Of a stretch of DNA of 64,000 nt, positions 7,783 through 17,060 are shown piece after piece (position 1 is the first letter of the stretch; each line of letters opens with the position of its first letter). Source of the DNA: an uncultured Oceanospirillales bacterium (GTDB taxonomy: Bacteria; Pseudomonadota; Gammaproteobacteria; Xanthomonadales; SZUA-36); assembly GCA_913055655.1 (NCBI GenBank), contig CAJXKA010000006.1, positions 49,126-113,125 of the forward strand. The letters are read 5' to 3'. Below the pieces are notes generated by a model. It was not told where the DNA came from, did no database searches, and was given only the letters and a program-made list of their open reading frames with translations. Made by a program: the position numbers and the translations under genes.

Positions 7783-8967
7783 TCAGGCCAGCCAGTTCGC
7801 CAGCCCCACGCCGATGAAGTTGGCCACCGCGTAGCCGAACACGCCCAGCAGCACCGCCGGCGCCACCAGGTCGGGCCGGCCCTTGCCGGCCGCCAGGGCG
7901 GCGGCGCTCGCGGGGCCTGCAGCGCAGGCGTTGGAAGCGATCACCGAGTCCATCAGGTCGGTGCGGAACACCCGCCCCAGGCCGAACACGGCCAGCGCGT
8001 GGCAGAGCACGATCATGGCGGCGTACAGCGCGATCAGCGGCGCCGAGGTGATCATGGCGGCCACGTCGGCGCTGATGCCGATGGCGGCGAAGAACAGGTA
8101 CATGAAGAACAGGCCGAACTCGTAGTCGCCGGTCAGCTTCGCCAGCTGGCGCGGGAAAACATTGGCGACCAGCACGGTCAGCGCCGTGATGAACAGGATG
8201 GAGTAGCCGCCCACACCCAATACGCCGGCCAGCCACTGGCCCACGGCGCAGATGGCAAAGCTGATCGCCAGCGCAACGCCAAGGTGCACCAGGTCAAGGG
8301 CGGTGACGGGTGACGGGTGACGGGTGACGGTCCCGTCCGCGGCGGTATCCGATTTCCGGGTGTCGTCATTTTCCCGTAACCCGTCAACCGTCACCCGTAA
8401 CTCATCCACCGTCACCCCGAACCAGCGCCGAAAGATCGCCAACGAAGGCACCAGCGCCAGGAAGGCCAGGTACATCACGCCGACCACGTTGTCGGCGGCG
8501 ACGCTGGCGGTGACGAGGGAGGGGTCCAGCTCGACGGCCTGGGTGACGGCGGCCATGTTCATCGAGCCGCCGATGTAGGTGGCGCTGAACACGCCGGCCA
8601 GCTCGGCCGAGTGCTCGCCCAGCGGCAACAGCCACACACCGAGCAAGGCACCGGCCGTGGTGCCCACCGCGCCCAGTGTGAATGGCAGCAGCATGCCACG
8701 GGTTTCCGCCAGCACCCGCCGCAGGTCGGCCTTCAGCAGCAGCAGTGGAATCGCCACCGGCACCAGGTAGGCCCAGACCACGCCGTAGGTGGGCGCGGAT
8801 TTTGGCAACACACCGATGTTCGACAGCAGCATGCCCAGCGCCAGCACGATGGCCAGGCCCGAGACCTGGCTGCCGATGCGCGTGCGGTCGGCCCAGAAGC
8901 CCAGCGCGGCCAGCGCCGCCAGCACCGCCCAGAGCGCGAAGGTCCAGTCCGGCTGGAACAGGCTCAC
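7783..8967 (-). CDS. DUF819 family membrane protein with repeat-encoded insert
   Basis: The 394-residue protein has about ten membrane helices and matches DUF819 (YjcL-like) putative permeases: early GMLLSNIGVLP, the central GGSMNMAAVTQA, and late ASNACAAGPASAAALAAGKG. Residues about 184-222 form a hydrophilic loop that includes TRHPSPVT and is encoded by inverted seven-base repeats; it sits between two helices and keeps frame. The gene is the last of a minus-strand run AraC regulator, TonB receptor, serine hydrolase, DUF819, with only seven bases to the hydrolase. The context suggests uptake of a small D-amino acid or peptide product, which is inference. Confidence 0.85.
   Translation of the reverse strand: MSLFQPDWTFALWAVLAALAALGFWADRTRIGSQVSGLAIVLALGMLLSNIGVLPKSAPTYGVVWAYLVPVAIPLLLLKADLRRVLAETRGMLLPFTLGAVGTTAGALLGVWLLPLGEHSAELAGVFSATYIGGSMNMAAVTQAVELDPSLVTASVAADNVVGVMYLAFLALVPSLAIFRRWFGVTVDELRVTVDGLRENDDTRKSDTAADGTVTRHPSPVTALDLVHLGVALAISFAICAVGQWLAGVLGVGGYSILFITALTVLVANVFPRQLAKLTGDYEFGLFFMYLFFAAIGISADVAAMITSAPLIALYAAMIVLCHALAVFGLGRVFRTDLMDSVIASNACAAGPASAAALAAGKGRPDLVAPAVLLGVFGYAVANFIGVGLANWLA
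8302..8417. repeat. Heptad-repeat palindrome inside DUF819 gene
   Basis: Bases 8302-8330 are four tandem copies of GGTGACG-type heptads. Bases 8373-8417 hold complementary heptads (CCGTCAC, CCGTAAC variants) in the opposite orientation, with about 42 bases between them. The whole is an inverted-repeat element of about 116 bases carried in frame inside a gene. Because seven is not a multiple of three, the heptad reads as the same seven-residue cycle in all frames of the coding strand, without stops. Confidence 0.8.
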
Positions 8968-8974
8968 GCGCCGC

Positions 8975-10534
8975 TCACTCTACTTTCTGCAGGTCGAGGT
9001 CGTGGAAATCGAACGAGAAGTCGGTGTTCGGCGACACGGCCTTCATGCGGATGCCCTCGACCGCGCCGTCTGCGCCCAGCGTGAACGACAGGTAGGCGTC
9101 GGCGTTCAGGCGGCGGTCTTCCCAGCGGGCGATGAAGGTGTCGTACTGGAAGTGCTCCAGCGGGCCCGTCAGCGGCGCGCTGCGGGCCGAGCGGAACCAT
9201 AGCCGGCCGTCGTCTTCCAGCGTCAGCGTGATGTCGCCGTACCAGGGGTCGCGGTAGGTGCCGGCGTATTCGGCCAGCGGCAGGCTGGGCGTGCTGTCGG
9301 CGTTACGCGCCTCCATCGCCGCCTCGACCACCTCGTCACCGGCCGAACGCATCTGGCCGATCAGTTCGTCGACCACGGCAATCCAGTCCGGGTCGTTCGC
9401 GGCGTCATCCAGGAACAGTTCGGCGATGTCGTAGGCCACCGGGCGCGGCGCCACCGACATCTGGTTGTTGGAGACGAATACGCCCAGGTTCTCACGCGGC
9501 AGTAATGCCAGGTGCGTGGTCATGCCCATCAGGCCGCCGCCGTGTGAGTGCAGCGGCTGGCCGTGGAACGTGGAAATGCTCCAGCCCAGCGCGTAGGCAG
9601 AGAGCTCCGCGCCGGCGTGCGTTTTCAGGAAACCCGGCGTCGAGGTAATGGTGACCGGGTTCAGCAGCTGGCCAAACTGGGCCGGGCTGATCAGCTGCTC
9701 GCCGTCCGCGGTCTTGCCACCCGCCAGGATGAAGCTCATCCACTTCGCCATGCCGCGCGCACTGCAGGTGACGCCCCCGGCGGGCGCCGCGGTGTCGCCT
9801 TTCAGGCCCGTGGGCGTGACCTGGTATTCATCGTCGATGTACATGTGCGGCACGGCTTTTGCGACCCCCTCGGGGGCGCGGCCGAAGGTGGCGGTGCATT
9901 CATCCATGCCAATGGGCTTCAGCAGCCGGTCCTCGACGAACGACGCGAACGACTGGCCGGATGCGCGTTCAACCACGACACCGGCGACGATATACAGCGT
10001 GTTGTCGTAGTCGTACTTCGAACGGAAGCTGCTGCTGGGTTTCAAATGCGCCAGCGCCGCGATGATTTCATCGCGCGTGGTATCGCCTTCCGGGAACATC
10101 AGCAGGTCGCCGGCGCCCAGCGGCAGGCCGCTTCGGTGGGTGAGCAGGTCGCGGATCGTGAATTCACGCGTCACCCAGGCGTCGAACATGCGGAACTCGG
10201 GGATGTGGTCGATGACCTTGTCATCGAAACCCAGCTTGCCGTCGTCGGCCAGCACCGCCAGCGCGGCGGCCGTGAAGGCCTTCGACACCGAGCCGATCTG
10301 GAACAGCGTGTCGGCATCGACCTCGCCGCGCTTGCCGACCTCGAGTACGCCGTGGCCACCGGCGTAGGCCAGTTCACCGTCCTTAACGACGGAGACGGTG
10401 ATGCCCGGGGCGTTGAAGGTCTCCATGCCGCACTGGGCGATGGCGGCGATGTCTTCAGCGGAAGGATCGGCCAGCGCCGGGGCGGTGGTCAGTGCGGCGA
10501 CAAGGCCAGCCAGGGGAAGCGCGGTTGCCTTCAT
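8975..10534 (-). CDS. Serine hydrolase, class C beta-lactamase/PBP family
   Basis: The 519-residue protein has a signal peptide (cleavage near ALAD). The catalytic set is complete: SxxK at Ser82-Val-Ser-Lys85, Tyr176-Asp-Asn178 as the YxN motif, and HSHGGG near residue 330 for the third motif. A C-terminal lipocalin-like beta domain starts near residue 415 (EYAGTYRDPWYGD). Such enzymes include D-aminopeptidases, D-esterases and beta-lactamase-like proteins. Gene context with the DgcA/DgcN pair makes a D-amino-acid peptidase the best guess. It follows the TonB receptor gene by 64 bases and precedes DUF819 by seven. Confidence 0.9.
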   Translation of the reverse strand: MKATALPLAGLVAALTTAPALADPSAEDIAAIAQCGMETFNAPGITVSVVKDGELAYAGGHGVLEVGKRGEVDADTLFQIGSVSKAFTAAALAVLADDGKLGFDDKVIDHIPEFRMFDAWVTREFTIRDLLTHRSGLPLGAGDLLMFPEGDTTRDEIIAALAHLKPSSSFRSKYDYDNTLYIVAGVVVERASGQSFASFVEDRLLKPIGMDECTATFGRAPEGVAKAVPHMYIDDEYQVTPTGLKGDTAAPAGGVTCSARGMAKWMSFILAGGKTADGEQLISPAQFGQLLNPVTITSTPGFLKTHAGAELSAYALGWSISTFHGQPLHSHGGGLMGMTTHLALLPRENLGVFVSNNQMSVAPRPVAYDIAELFLDDAANDPDWIAVVDELIGQMRSAGDEVVEAAMEARNADSTPSLPLAEYAGTYRDPWYGDITLTLEDDGRLWFRSARSAPLTGPLEHFQYDTFIARWEDRRLNADAYLSFTLGADGAVEGIRMKAVSPNTDFSFDFHDLDLQKVE

Positions 10535-10598
10535 GTTCTTGGTGTCCGGAAATGCATGGGGCCCGTTGCCGGGCCCCAGTTGATCAGCTCAGTTCGGC

Positions 10599-12839
10599 TC
10601 AGAAAAAGTTCCAGCGAACCACGCCACCGACGGTACGGGGCCGGGTCGGCGTGCCGGTGGAAATGCCGGCAGCCAGCGCATCGAAGCTGGTCCAGGCCCA
10701 CTCGTCGAACACGTTGGTGACGTAGAGCGAGAAGTCGAAGGCGCCGACACTCACGCCACCACGAAGATCGACCAGGTCATAGCTCGGCAGGGTCACGCGC
10801 GGTGACTGGCCGGGATAGAATGTGCCGTCGGACCCGGTGTAGCCGCTCATGCCCACGTACATTTCGCCCTTGTAGCGCCAGGCGGCACCGACGTAGGCCG
10901 GCAGGTTACCCACCTGGAAATCATACTGCGCATCCAGCGCCGCCTGCCATTCCGGCGTCAGCGGCAGCCGCTCGCCCTTGGGGCTGCCGATGACCGGCTC
11001 GTCCTGGCCCATTGTGGCGTCGGTCCAGGTCAGCGTACCGGTCAGGGTCAGGTGATCCGTGACGGCGAAACCCAGGGCGGCTTCAACGCCGTCGCTGGAG
11101 GCCTTGCCGGCGTTAGCCGCGACGCTGACGCCGCCGACCGTGGTCCGCACCTGGTAGTCCTCCCAGTCGATGTGGAACGCCGCCAGGTCGTAGGAGAAAC
11201 GGCCATCGTCCGTGGTGCCTTTCATGCCCAGTTCGTAGCTGACCAGTTCGTCCGGCCGGAAGAACGGGTCGGTGAGCGGGTTGCCGTTGGCATCCAGCAG
11301 CAGGAAGTTGGCGCCACCCGGCCGGAAGCCGCTGGCCACGCGCGCGTAAACCGACATGTTGTCGCTGGGCCGCCAGCGCAGATTGGCCAGGTAGTTGGTG
11401 ACGTCATCTTCAATCTCGATGTACGGCAGGGGCGCGATCAACGGGCCCACCGCGGCCAGCTCGACATCGTTTGAGTAGTCGGTGTAGCGCAGACCCACGC
11501 TGGCATCGAAATCAGGCGTGAAATACCAGGTACCGGTCGCGAAAGCCGACGTCTCCTGGTAGGTCGACGGAAAGTCGACAAACAGCAGGTCGGAAGCCGG
11601 CGTCGTGTCCAGGCGCTGGATGTTGTGGCCTTCTTCCTCGGTGTAGTAAGCGCCGACGATCCACTCAAACGTCTCGTTCGACTCGGAGACCAGGCGGAAT
11701 TCCTGGGTCACCTTCTCGAAGCCGAGGTCGCCCACGAAAAGCGCCTTCGTGTGCGGCGCGTTCTCCGGGTAAAACAGGTCGGCGTAAGCCGCATAGGGCA
11801 CCGTCAGGTCGGTTTCCTGCGTGAAGTTCACTTCCTGGCTGCTGGTCACCGACAGGAACTCACCAAAACTGGTGTCGTAGCGAATGGTCAGGCCCAGCAG
11901 TTCGGCTTCGTATTCACTGGGGTTGAGATCGGCGGCGCCGGTTTCGTACTCACCGTACCAGGGTTCGCCTGCGGCCAGGCCCGGTTGCAGCTGGTCGTCG
12001 GCATGGTTGGCCTGGACCGTGGTGGCGCCGTCCTGCGTCGCATTCTGGTACATGGCCTGGAAGGTGAATGACAGGTTTTCGGTCGCCTGCCACAGGACGC
12101 TGCCGGACCCACCGTAGTACTCGTAGGAATCCCAGTTCTCCTTGTCCAGGGCGACGTTGTCGATGTACCCGTCATCTTCCTGGGAGAACGCCGTAAAGCT
12201 GATACCCAGCGTGTCGCCCACGATGGGGCCATTCAGGTTGGCGCGGTAGAGCTGGTTGAAGCCGCCACCACTGGTGTCGGACAGGTTGGCAGACGCGCTG
12301 CCGGACCAGTCTTCGAGCGACGGTGCGCGGGTATTGAATTTCAGGATGCCGCCGATGGCGCTGGCGCCATACAGCGTGCCCTGCGGGCCTTTCAGCACAT
12401 CCATGGTGCCCAGGTCGAGCAACGTGCCGTCCAGCGGTGCGGGCGTGGTGTAAACGGTGGAAGAACCGACCGGGATCTCGTCCAGGTAACTGGTGACGCC
12501 AGCCGACAGCACGGCATTGATGCCGCGCATGTAAACCAGGTTGAAATAGGGCCGGCCGGAGTCGATCACGGATACACCGGGAACGAAGGGCAACACATCG
12601 GCCAGGCCGACCAGGCCGGCATCGGCGTACTTGCCGGTGTCGATCACCGCCACGGCGGCGGCGACGTCCTGCAGTGATTCCTCGCGACGTGAGGCGGTCA
12701 CGATCACTTCTTCGAGGATGGCGTTCAGGCTCTCGTCGTCGCTGCTGTTGTCCTGCGCCATCGCGGTGGTGGAGGCGCCAAGGCCGGCGGCGATGGCGCA
12801 GGCCAGGGTGGTCAGTCGGTAACGTGCTGTGCGAATCAT
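10599..12839 (-). CDS. TonB-dependent outer-membrane receptor
   Basis: The 746-residue protein starts with a signal peptide (to TAMAQ), followed by the TonB box EEVIVTASRR near residue 43. The plug domain follows, including MDVLKGPQGTLYGASAIGG near residue 160. A 22-strand barrel makes up the rest and ends in VVRWNFF with the terminal aromatic. Receptors of this class import large or scarce nutrients with energy from TonB. The adjacent PchR-like AraC regulator upstream and the hydrolases downstream suggest a dedicated substrate. The AraC-receptor pairing is common for siderophores, but no iron genes are present, so a peptide or amino-acid ligand is equally possible. Confidence 0.92.
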   Translation of the reverse strand: MIRTARYRLTTLACAIAAGLGASTTAMAQDNSSDDESLNAILEEVIVTASRREESLQDVAAAVAVIDTGKYADAGLVGLADVLPFVPGVSVIDSGRPYFNLVYMRGINAVLSAGVTSYLDEIPVGSSTVYTTPAPLDGTLLDLGTMDVLKGPQGTLYGASAIGGILKFNTRAPSLEDWSGSASANLSDTSGGGFNQLYRANLNGPIVGDTLGISFTAFSQEDDGYIDNVALDKENWDSYEYYGGSGSVLWQATENLSFTFQAMYQNATQDGATTVQANHADDQLQPGLAAGEPWYGEYETGAADLNPSEYEAELLGLTIRYDTSFGEFLSVTSSQEVNFTQETDLTVPYAAYADLFYPENAPHTKALFVGDLGFEKVTQEFRLVSESNETFEWIVGAYYTEEEGHNIQRLDTTPASDLLFVDFPSTYQETSAFATGTWYFTPDFDASVGLRYTDYSNDVELAAVGPLIAPLPYIEIEDDVTNYLANLRWRPSDNMSVYARVASGFRPGGANFLLLDANGNPLTDPFFRPDELVSYELGMKGTTDDGRFSYDLAAFHIDWEDYQVRTTVGGVSVAANAGKASSDGVEAALGFAVTDHLTLTGTLTWTDATMGQDEPVIGSPKGERLPLTPEWQAALDAQYDFQVGNLPAYVGAAWRYKGEMYVGMSGYTGSDGTFYPGQSPRVTLPSYDLVDLRGGVSVGAFDFSLYVTNVFDEWAWTSFDALAAGISTGTPTRPRTVGGVVRWNFF

Positions 12840-12937
12840 TGTTTTAGTCCCGTGGTCATCCAGCTGGGGGGTGCGACTTCATGCTAATTCCGTCGCTCAC
12901 CGGATGATTAGACCAAACCGACAATTTAGTGTGCAGA

Positions 12938-13984
12938 TCAGACAACCCTGCGGGACTGTCGCCAGGCCCGGGGCGTACAGCCGCTGAGCCGCCGGAAGGC
13001 CCGCGTGAACGCGGAATGGTCCTGGTAGCCGACGATATCGGCGATCTCGGAAATGGAGTGGCTGTTCTCGTTTAGCAGCAGGCGGGCCGCCTCGATGCGG
13101 CGCTCGATGGTGTACTGGCCGACGGTGGTGCCGTGCATGGCCTTGAAGCCGCTTTTCAGCTGCGTGCCGGAGATGCCCAGGTGGCGCGCCAACTGGGCCA
13201 GCGACGGCGGGTTGGCATATTCACGGTCAAGGATGGTGCGCGCGCGGCGGATGATGTCGCCGCGGGGCACTTCCGGTTCGTCACCGCCGGTGTCCATCCA
13301 GGCATGGTCGTTTTTCAGGATCTGCAGGCCGATGGACAGCAGTTCGTGGAACTTGGCGGACATCCAGTGGTTGAGCAGGTGTCCCTGCACCGGCTGGTGG
13401 AAGAACGGCCAGGTCAGTTCTCGGTGCAGGTCCTCCAGGAACAGCACGCGTTGGCGCGGTGCCGTGTGACGACCTTCCAGGATCTCGCGCAGCCATCGCG
13501 GATAGTCTTCGGCCGACTCCCCCATCCGGGCCATCAGGTTGGACAGCGTGGTGTAGACCACCACGTGGCGGATGGTCTCGTTGGTGCGCGGCACGCGATA
13601 GGTGAACTCCGGACGCGGAATCGCGGAGACGATCACCGCCGGCCCCAGGTCATGGATGTTCTTGCGCTCGCCCAGGAACTCGGCGCGCTTGACCGAGGAC
13701 ACGAACTGGAAACTGATCAGGTCATCGACCCGGTTTCGAATCACCACCGGCGTGCGCAGGAAGGAGTCGTTAATCTCGATCAGGCCGTCTTCATCGATTC
13801 GGTAGCTGCAGGACCGGCCCAGCCGCGCCTGCGCCAGTTCCTGCACGAAACTGTGATCGGCGGCCGAATGAAACCGCGAAATGCAACGCGCACCTTCGAA
13901 CAGGCGCCCGAACTCCGCCGGGGATGCCGATTCCGGGTCGAAGCCGGAGGGCAGATCCGCCGCGTATTCATCCTCGTATCGCAT
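12938..13984 (-). CDS. AraC-family transcriptional regulator (PchR-like)
   Basis: The 348-residue protein has a long N-terminal sensing part and a C-terminal double helix-turn-helix at about residues 255-345 (LAQLARHLGISGTQLKSGFK, then ISEIADIVGYQDHSAFTRAF). The first helix pair reads like the PchR subgroup that controls TonB receptors together with a ligand. The gene is 98 bases upstream of the TonB receptor on the same strand and divergent from the second serine hydrolase gene, with 140 bases between. It likely controls both directions. Its ligand is not visible from sequence. Confidence 0.88.
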   Translation of the reverse strand: MRYEDEYAADLPSGFDPESASPAEFGRLFEGARCISRFHSAADHSFVQELAQARLGRSCSYRIDEDGLIEINDSFLRTPVVIRNRVDDLISFQFVSSVKRAEFLGERKNIHDLGPAVIVSAIPRPEFTYRVPRTNETIRHVVVYTTLSNLMARMGESAEDYPRWLREILEGRHTAPRQRVLFLEDLHRELTWPFFHQPVQGHLLNHWMSAKFHELLSIGLQILKNDHAWMDTGGDEPEVPRGDIIRRARTILDREYANPPSLAQLARHLGISGTQLKSGFKAMHGTTVGQYTIERRIEAARLLLNENSHSISEIADIVGYQDHSAFTRAFRRLSGCTPRAWRQSRRVV

Positions 13985-14124
13985 CGGTCGAGTATACCGG
14001 CTTCCGTCCTATTAGCATATTTTACTGTCGTATCCGCCTAGCTAACCGCACGAGGCCGCGGGTAACATCCACCGGGCAAGCTTATGAGACCACCGCACCA
14101 CCAACCAGAAACAGGACGGGCTTC

Positions 14125-16035
14125 ATGAACAGTTTCACTCGTATCGCCGCAGGCTTCCTCGCCGCCATCGTGGGCGTCACCGCCTTCGCCCAGCCGTCGC
14201 TGGACGACAGCGTGGCCCTGGAGGCCTTCATCGACGGCGTGGTCGAACCCGCCATGAAGAACAACAACAGCCCGTCCGGCGTGGTGGCCATCGCCCGTGA
14301 CGGCCAGTTGATTTTCGCCAAGGGCTACGGCTACCAGGATGTCGGCGAGCGCGTACCGGTCAACCCCTACACGACGCTGTTCCGGCCGGGCTCCGTGTCC
14401 AAGCTGTTCACCTGGGTGGCCGTGATGCAGCAGGTCGAGCAGGGCAAGCTGGACCTCGACACCGACGTCAACGAGTACCTGGAGGCGGTGGAGATTCCCG
14501 CGACTTTCGACGCGCCGATCACGCTGCGCCACATCCTGACGCACACCTCCGGTTTCGAGGACGGTGCACTGGGTTACCTGATCATCGACGACCCGGAACG
14601 CGCCGTCCCCCTGAAAGAGGCGATGGCGCGCTACCAGCCGGCACGCGTCAACCCCCCGGGTGCGCAGACAGCCTACTCGAATTACGCCACGGCGCTGGCC
14701 GGGCTGATCGTGGCCAATGTGTCCGGGCAGTCCTTCGAGGACTACATCCGCGACAACATTTTCGCGCCGCTGGGCATGGAGAACGCGACCTTCGAAGAGC
14801 CGCTGCCTGCTGAACTGGCCGACCAGATGGCCACCAGCTACGCCTTCGAGGCCGGCGGGTTCGCGGAGAAACCGTTCGAGATCATCTCCAGCTTCGGTCC
14901 GGCCGGCGGCCAGTCCGCCAGCGGCGCCGACATGGTGCGCTTCGCCCAGGCCATGCTGAACGGCGGCGAACTGGACGGCCAGCGGATCCTTGAAACCGAA
15001 ACCGTGCGCGAGCAGCTGTCACGGCAGTTCAGCCACGATGACCGCCTGATGGGCATGGCGCTGGGCTTCTACGAAACCGACTTCGAAGGCAACCGCGTGC
15101 TGGGCCACGGCGGTGACACGCGCTGGTTCCACTCCTACCTGGGCATCGACGAGGCCAACGACCTGGCGTTCTTCGTATCGTTCAGCAGTGGCGGCGGCAG
15201 CGCCGTGCGCTCGACGTTCACGCCGGCGTTCTACGGCGAATACTTCCCGCGCAACGACACCCCGGCCCAGGCGCCTGGCGATTTCAGCGAACGCGCCGGC
15301 CGCTACGCGGGCCAGTACGGCTTCTGGCGCAGCAACTTCTCCAAGATTGAGAAGGCCCTGGGCCTGTCCGGCGGCGTCGGCATCATGCCCGTCGAAGATG
15401 GCCTGGTGCTGTCTTTCGCCGGCAAGACCAAGCGCTACGTGGAAGTGGCAGAGAACCTGTTCCGCGAAGCCAATTCGGGCGTCTCCCTGGTGCCCGGCAT
15501 CAGCCCGCGCCAGCTGGCTTTCCAGGAAGATGACAATGGCCAGGTGACCGGTTTCGTCATGGACGGCCTGCCCTTCATGTCGCTGCGTCGCCTGGCCAGC
15601 TACGAAACGGCCAACTTCAACTTCACCCTGTTGGCCATTGCCCTGCTGGTGTTCCTGCTGGTGCTGCTGAAGCGTTTCTACCAGCGTGACAAGGTGCGCG
15701 CGATGTCCCCGGCCGACCGTTCCGCCGTGCGCGCCGCCACCTGGTGCGCCGGCCTGAACTGGCTTGTGGTGATCGCCGGCGCGATCACGCTGACGCTGGT
15801 CCAGGACCGCCTGTTCAGCGAGATCCCGACGCTGTTCAAGGCCTGGCTGGTACTGCCCATCATCGCCGTCATCGCCATCGCCTGGCTGGTCGTGAAAATG
15901 TTTGCCGTGTGGCGCAATGGCCTGCTGGGTGGCTTCTGGGCGCGCCTGCGGTACCTGGGCGTGACCCTGTGCGGACTGTTCATGGCCTGGTTCTACTGGT
16001 TCTGGAACATCCTCGGCTTCCAGTACCTGGCCTGA
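14125..16035 (+). CDS. Serine hydrolase with C-terminal membrane domain
   Basis: I chose the ATG at 14125 because it begins a typical signal peptide (ending TAFAQP) and has CAGGACGG seven bases before; longer in-frame starts lie over the divergent regulator. The 636-residue protein has SxxK at Ser90-Val-Ser-Lys93, a YSN motif near 184 and HGG near 330. A beta domain follows, then four membrane helices from about residue 495 to the end. The catalytic part would face the periplasm. It is followed closely by the epimerase and DUF1611 genes in one operon. The fused membrane part is not typical of simple beta-lactamases. Confidence 0.88.
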   Translation: MNSFTRIAAGFLAAIVGVTAFAQPSLDDSVALEAFIDGVVEPAMKNNNSPSGVVAIARDGQLIFAKGYGYQDVGERVPVNPYTTLFRPGSVSKLFTWVAVMQQVEQGKLDLDTDVNEYLEAVEIPATFDAPITLRHILTHTSGFEDGALGYLIIDDPERAVPLKEAMARYQPARVNPPGAQTAYSNYATALAGLIVANVSGQSFEDYIRDNIFAPLGMENATFEEPLPAELADQMATSYAFEAGGFAEKPFEIISSFGPAGGQSASGADMVRFAQAMLNGGELDGQRILETETVREQLSRQFSHDDRLMGMALGFYETDFEGNRVLGHGGDTRWFHSYLGIDEANDLAFFVSFSSGGGSAVRSTFTPAFYGEYFPRNDTPAQAPGDFSERAGRYAGQYGFWRSNFSKIEKALGLSGGVGIMPVEDGLVLSFAGKTKRYVEVAENLFREANSGVSLVPGISPRQLAFQEDDNGQVTGFVMDGLPFMSLRRLASYETANFNFTLLAIALLVFLLVLLKRFYQRDKVRAMSPADRSAVRAATWCAGLNWLVVIAGAITLTLVQDRLFSEIPTLFKAWLVLPIIAVIAIAWLVVKMFAVWRNGLLGGFWARLRYLGVTLCGLFMAWFYWFWNILGFQYLA

Positions 16036-16081
16036 GCCAGCGCGACTGCCGCCTGTAAAACTTTTCGGGAGCGAAACCGAT

Positions 16082-17056
16082 ATGCGCGACATCCAGTTCA
16101 GCACCGATACCTGGAAGCTGAAACGACCGTTCATCATCACCGGGCACGTGTTCAGCGGTGTCGACACGCTGACGGTGACGATCACCGATGGTGAACACCA
16201 GGGTCGTGGCGAGGCCGCCGGCGTGTACTACACCGGCGATGACCTGGCGAACATGCGCTCGCAGGCGGAATCCGTGCGCGACGCGCTGGCCGGTGGCGCC
16301 GATCGTGAAGCGCTGCTGGACCTGCTGCCCGCCGGCGGCGCGCGGAACGCCATCGACTGCGCGCTATGGGACCTGGAAGCCAAGCAGGCCGGCCGCCGCG
16401 CCTGGGCGCTGGCCGACGTGTTTCCGGGCGAGATCACGACCTTCGAAACCGTGGGCATCGACACCCCGGAGGCCATGGCGGAACACGCCCGAGGTCTCGC
16501 CAGCGACCGGATCAAGGTGAAGCTGGACGATGTCACACCGCTGGATCGCATCGCGGCCGTTCGCCAGGCCCGCGAGGACGCCGAGATCATCGTCGACGTG
16601 AACCAGGGCTGGACGTTCGAGCGCCTGCGTTTCCTGGCGCCGAAGTTCGCCGACCTGGGCATTGCCATGATCGAGCAGCCCCTGCCGCGTGGCGGTGACG
16701 AAGCACTGGAAAGTTATCGCTCACCGGTGCCGCTGGGCGCCGACGAGTCCTGCCTGCATACCGGCGAGTTCGAGGCCGCCGCGCGCCGCTACCAGGTGAT
16801 CAACATCAAGCTGGACAAGGCCGGCGGCCTGACCGAAGGCCTGCGGCTGGCGCAACTGGCCGAAGACCGCGGACTGGATATCATGGTCGGTAACATGGTC
16901 GGCACATCGCTGGCCATGGCGCCGGGATATGTCCTGGCGCAGTTGTGCCGCTTCGTTGACCTGGACGGCGCATTGTTCCTGGAACGCGATCGCGAGCACC
17001 CGATGAGCTACAGCAAAGGCCGCGTTGGCGAGCCATCGCCGAAACTTTGGGGGTAA
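16082..17056 (+). CDS. dgcA: Enolase-superfamily epimerase (N-acetyl-D-glutamate racemase or dipeptide epimerase)
   Basis: The 324-residue protein has the capping domain and TIM barrel of the muconate-lactonising subgroup. Expected catalytic and metal residues are seen: KVK near 145-147, DVNQGW (Asp about 172), IEQPLP (Glu about 198), ADES (Asp about 222) and NIKLDKAGG with the opposing lysine near 245. The general family covers L-Ala-D/L-Glu epimerases. The following DUF1611 gene, four bases downstream, matches the DgcN-DgcA pair in which DgcA racemises N-acetyl-D-glutamate. The choice between that role and dipeptide epimerase rests on the neighbour and is inference. Confidence 0.85.
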   Translation: MRDIQFSTDTWKLKRPFIITGHVFSGVDTLTVTITDGEHQGRGEAAGVYYTGDDLANMRSQAESVRDALAGGADREALLDLLPAGGARNAIDCALWDLEAKQAGRRAWALADVFPGEITTFETVGIDTPEAMAEHARGLASDRIKVKLDDVTPLDRIAAVRQAREDAEIIVDVNQGWTFERLRFLAPKFADLGIAMIEQPLPRGGDEALESYRSPVPLGADESCLHTGEFEAAARRYQVINIKLDKAGGLTEGLRLAQLAEDRGLDIMVGNMVGTSLAMAPGYVLAQLCRFVDLDGALFLERDREHPMSYSKGRVGEPSPKLWG

Positions 17057-17060
17057 CCGC

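Noticed and set aside
13924..14124. Extended N-terminus of the plus-strand serine hydrolase
   Set aside because: It overlaps the divergent AraC gene, and the ATG at 14125 begins a proper signal peptide with ribosome binding site.
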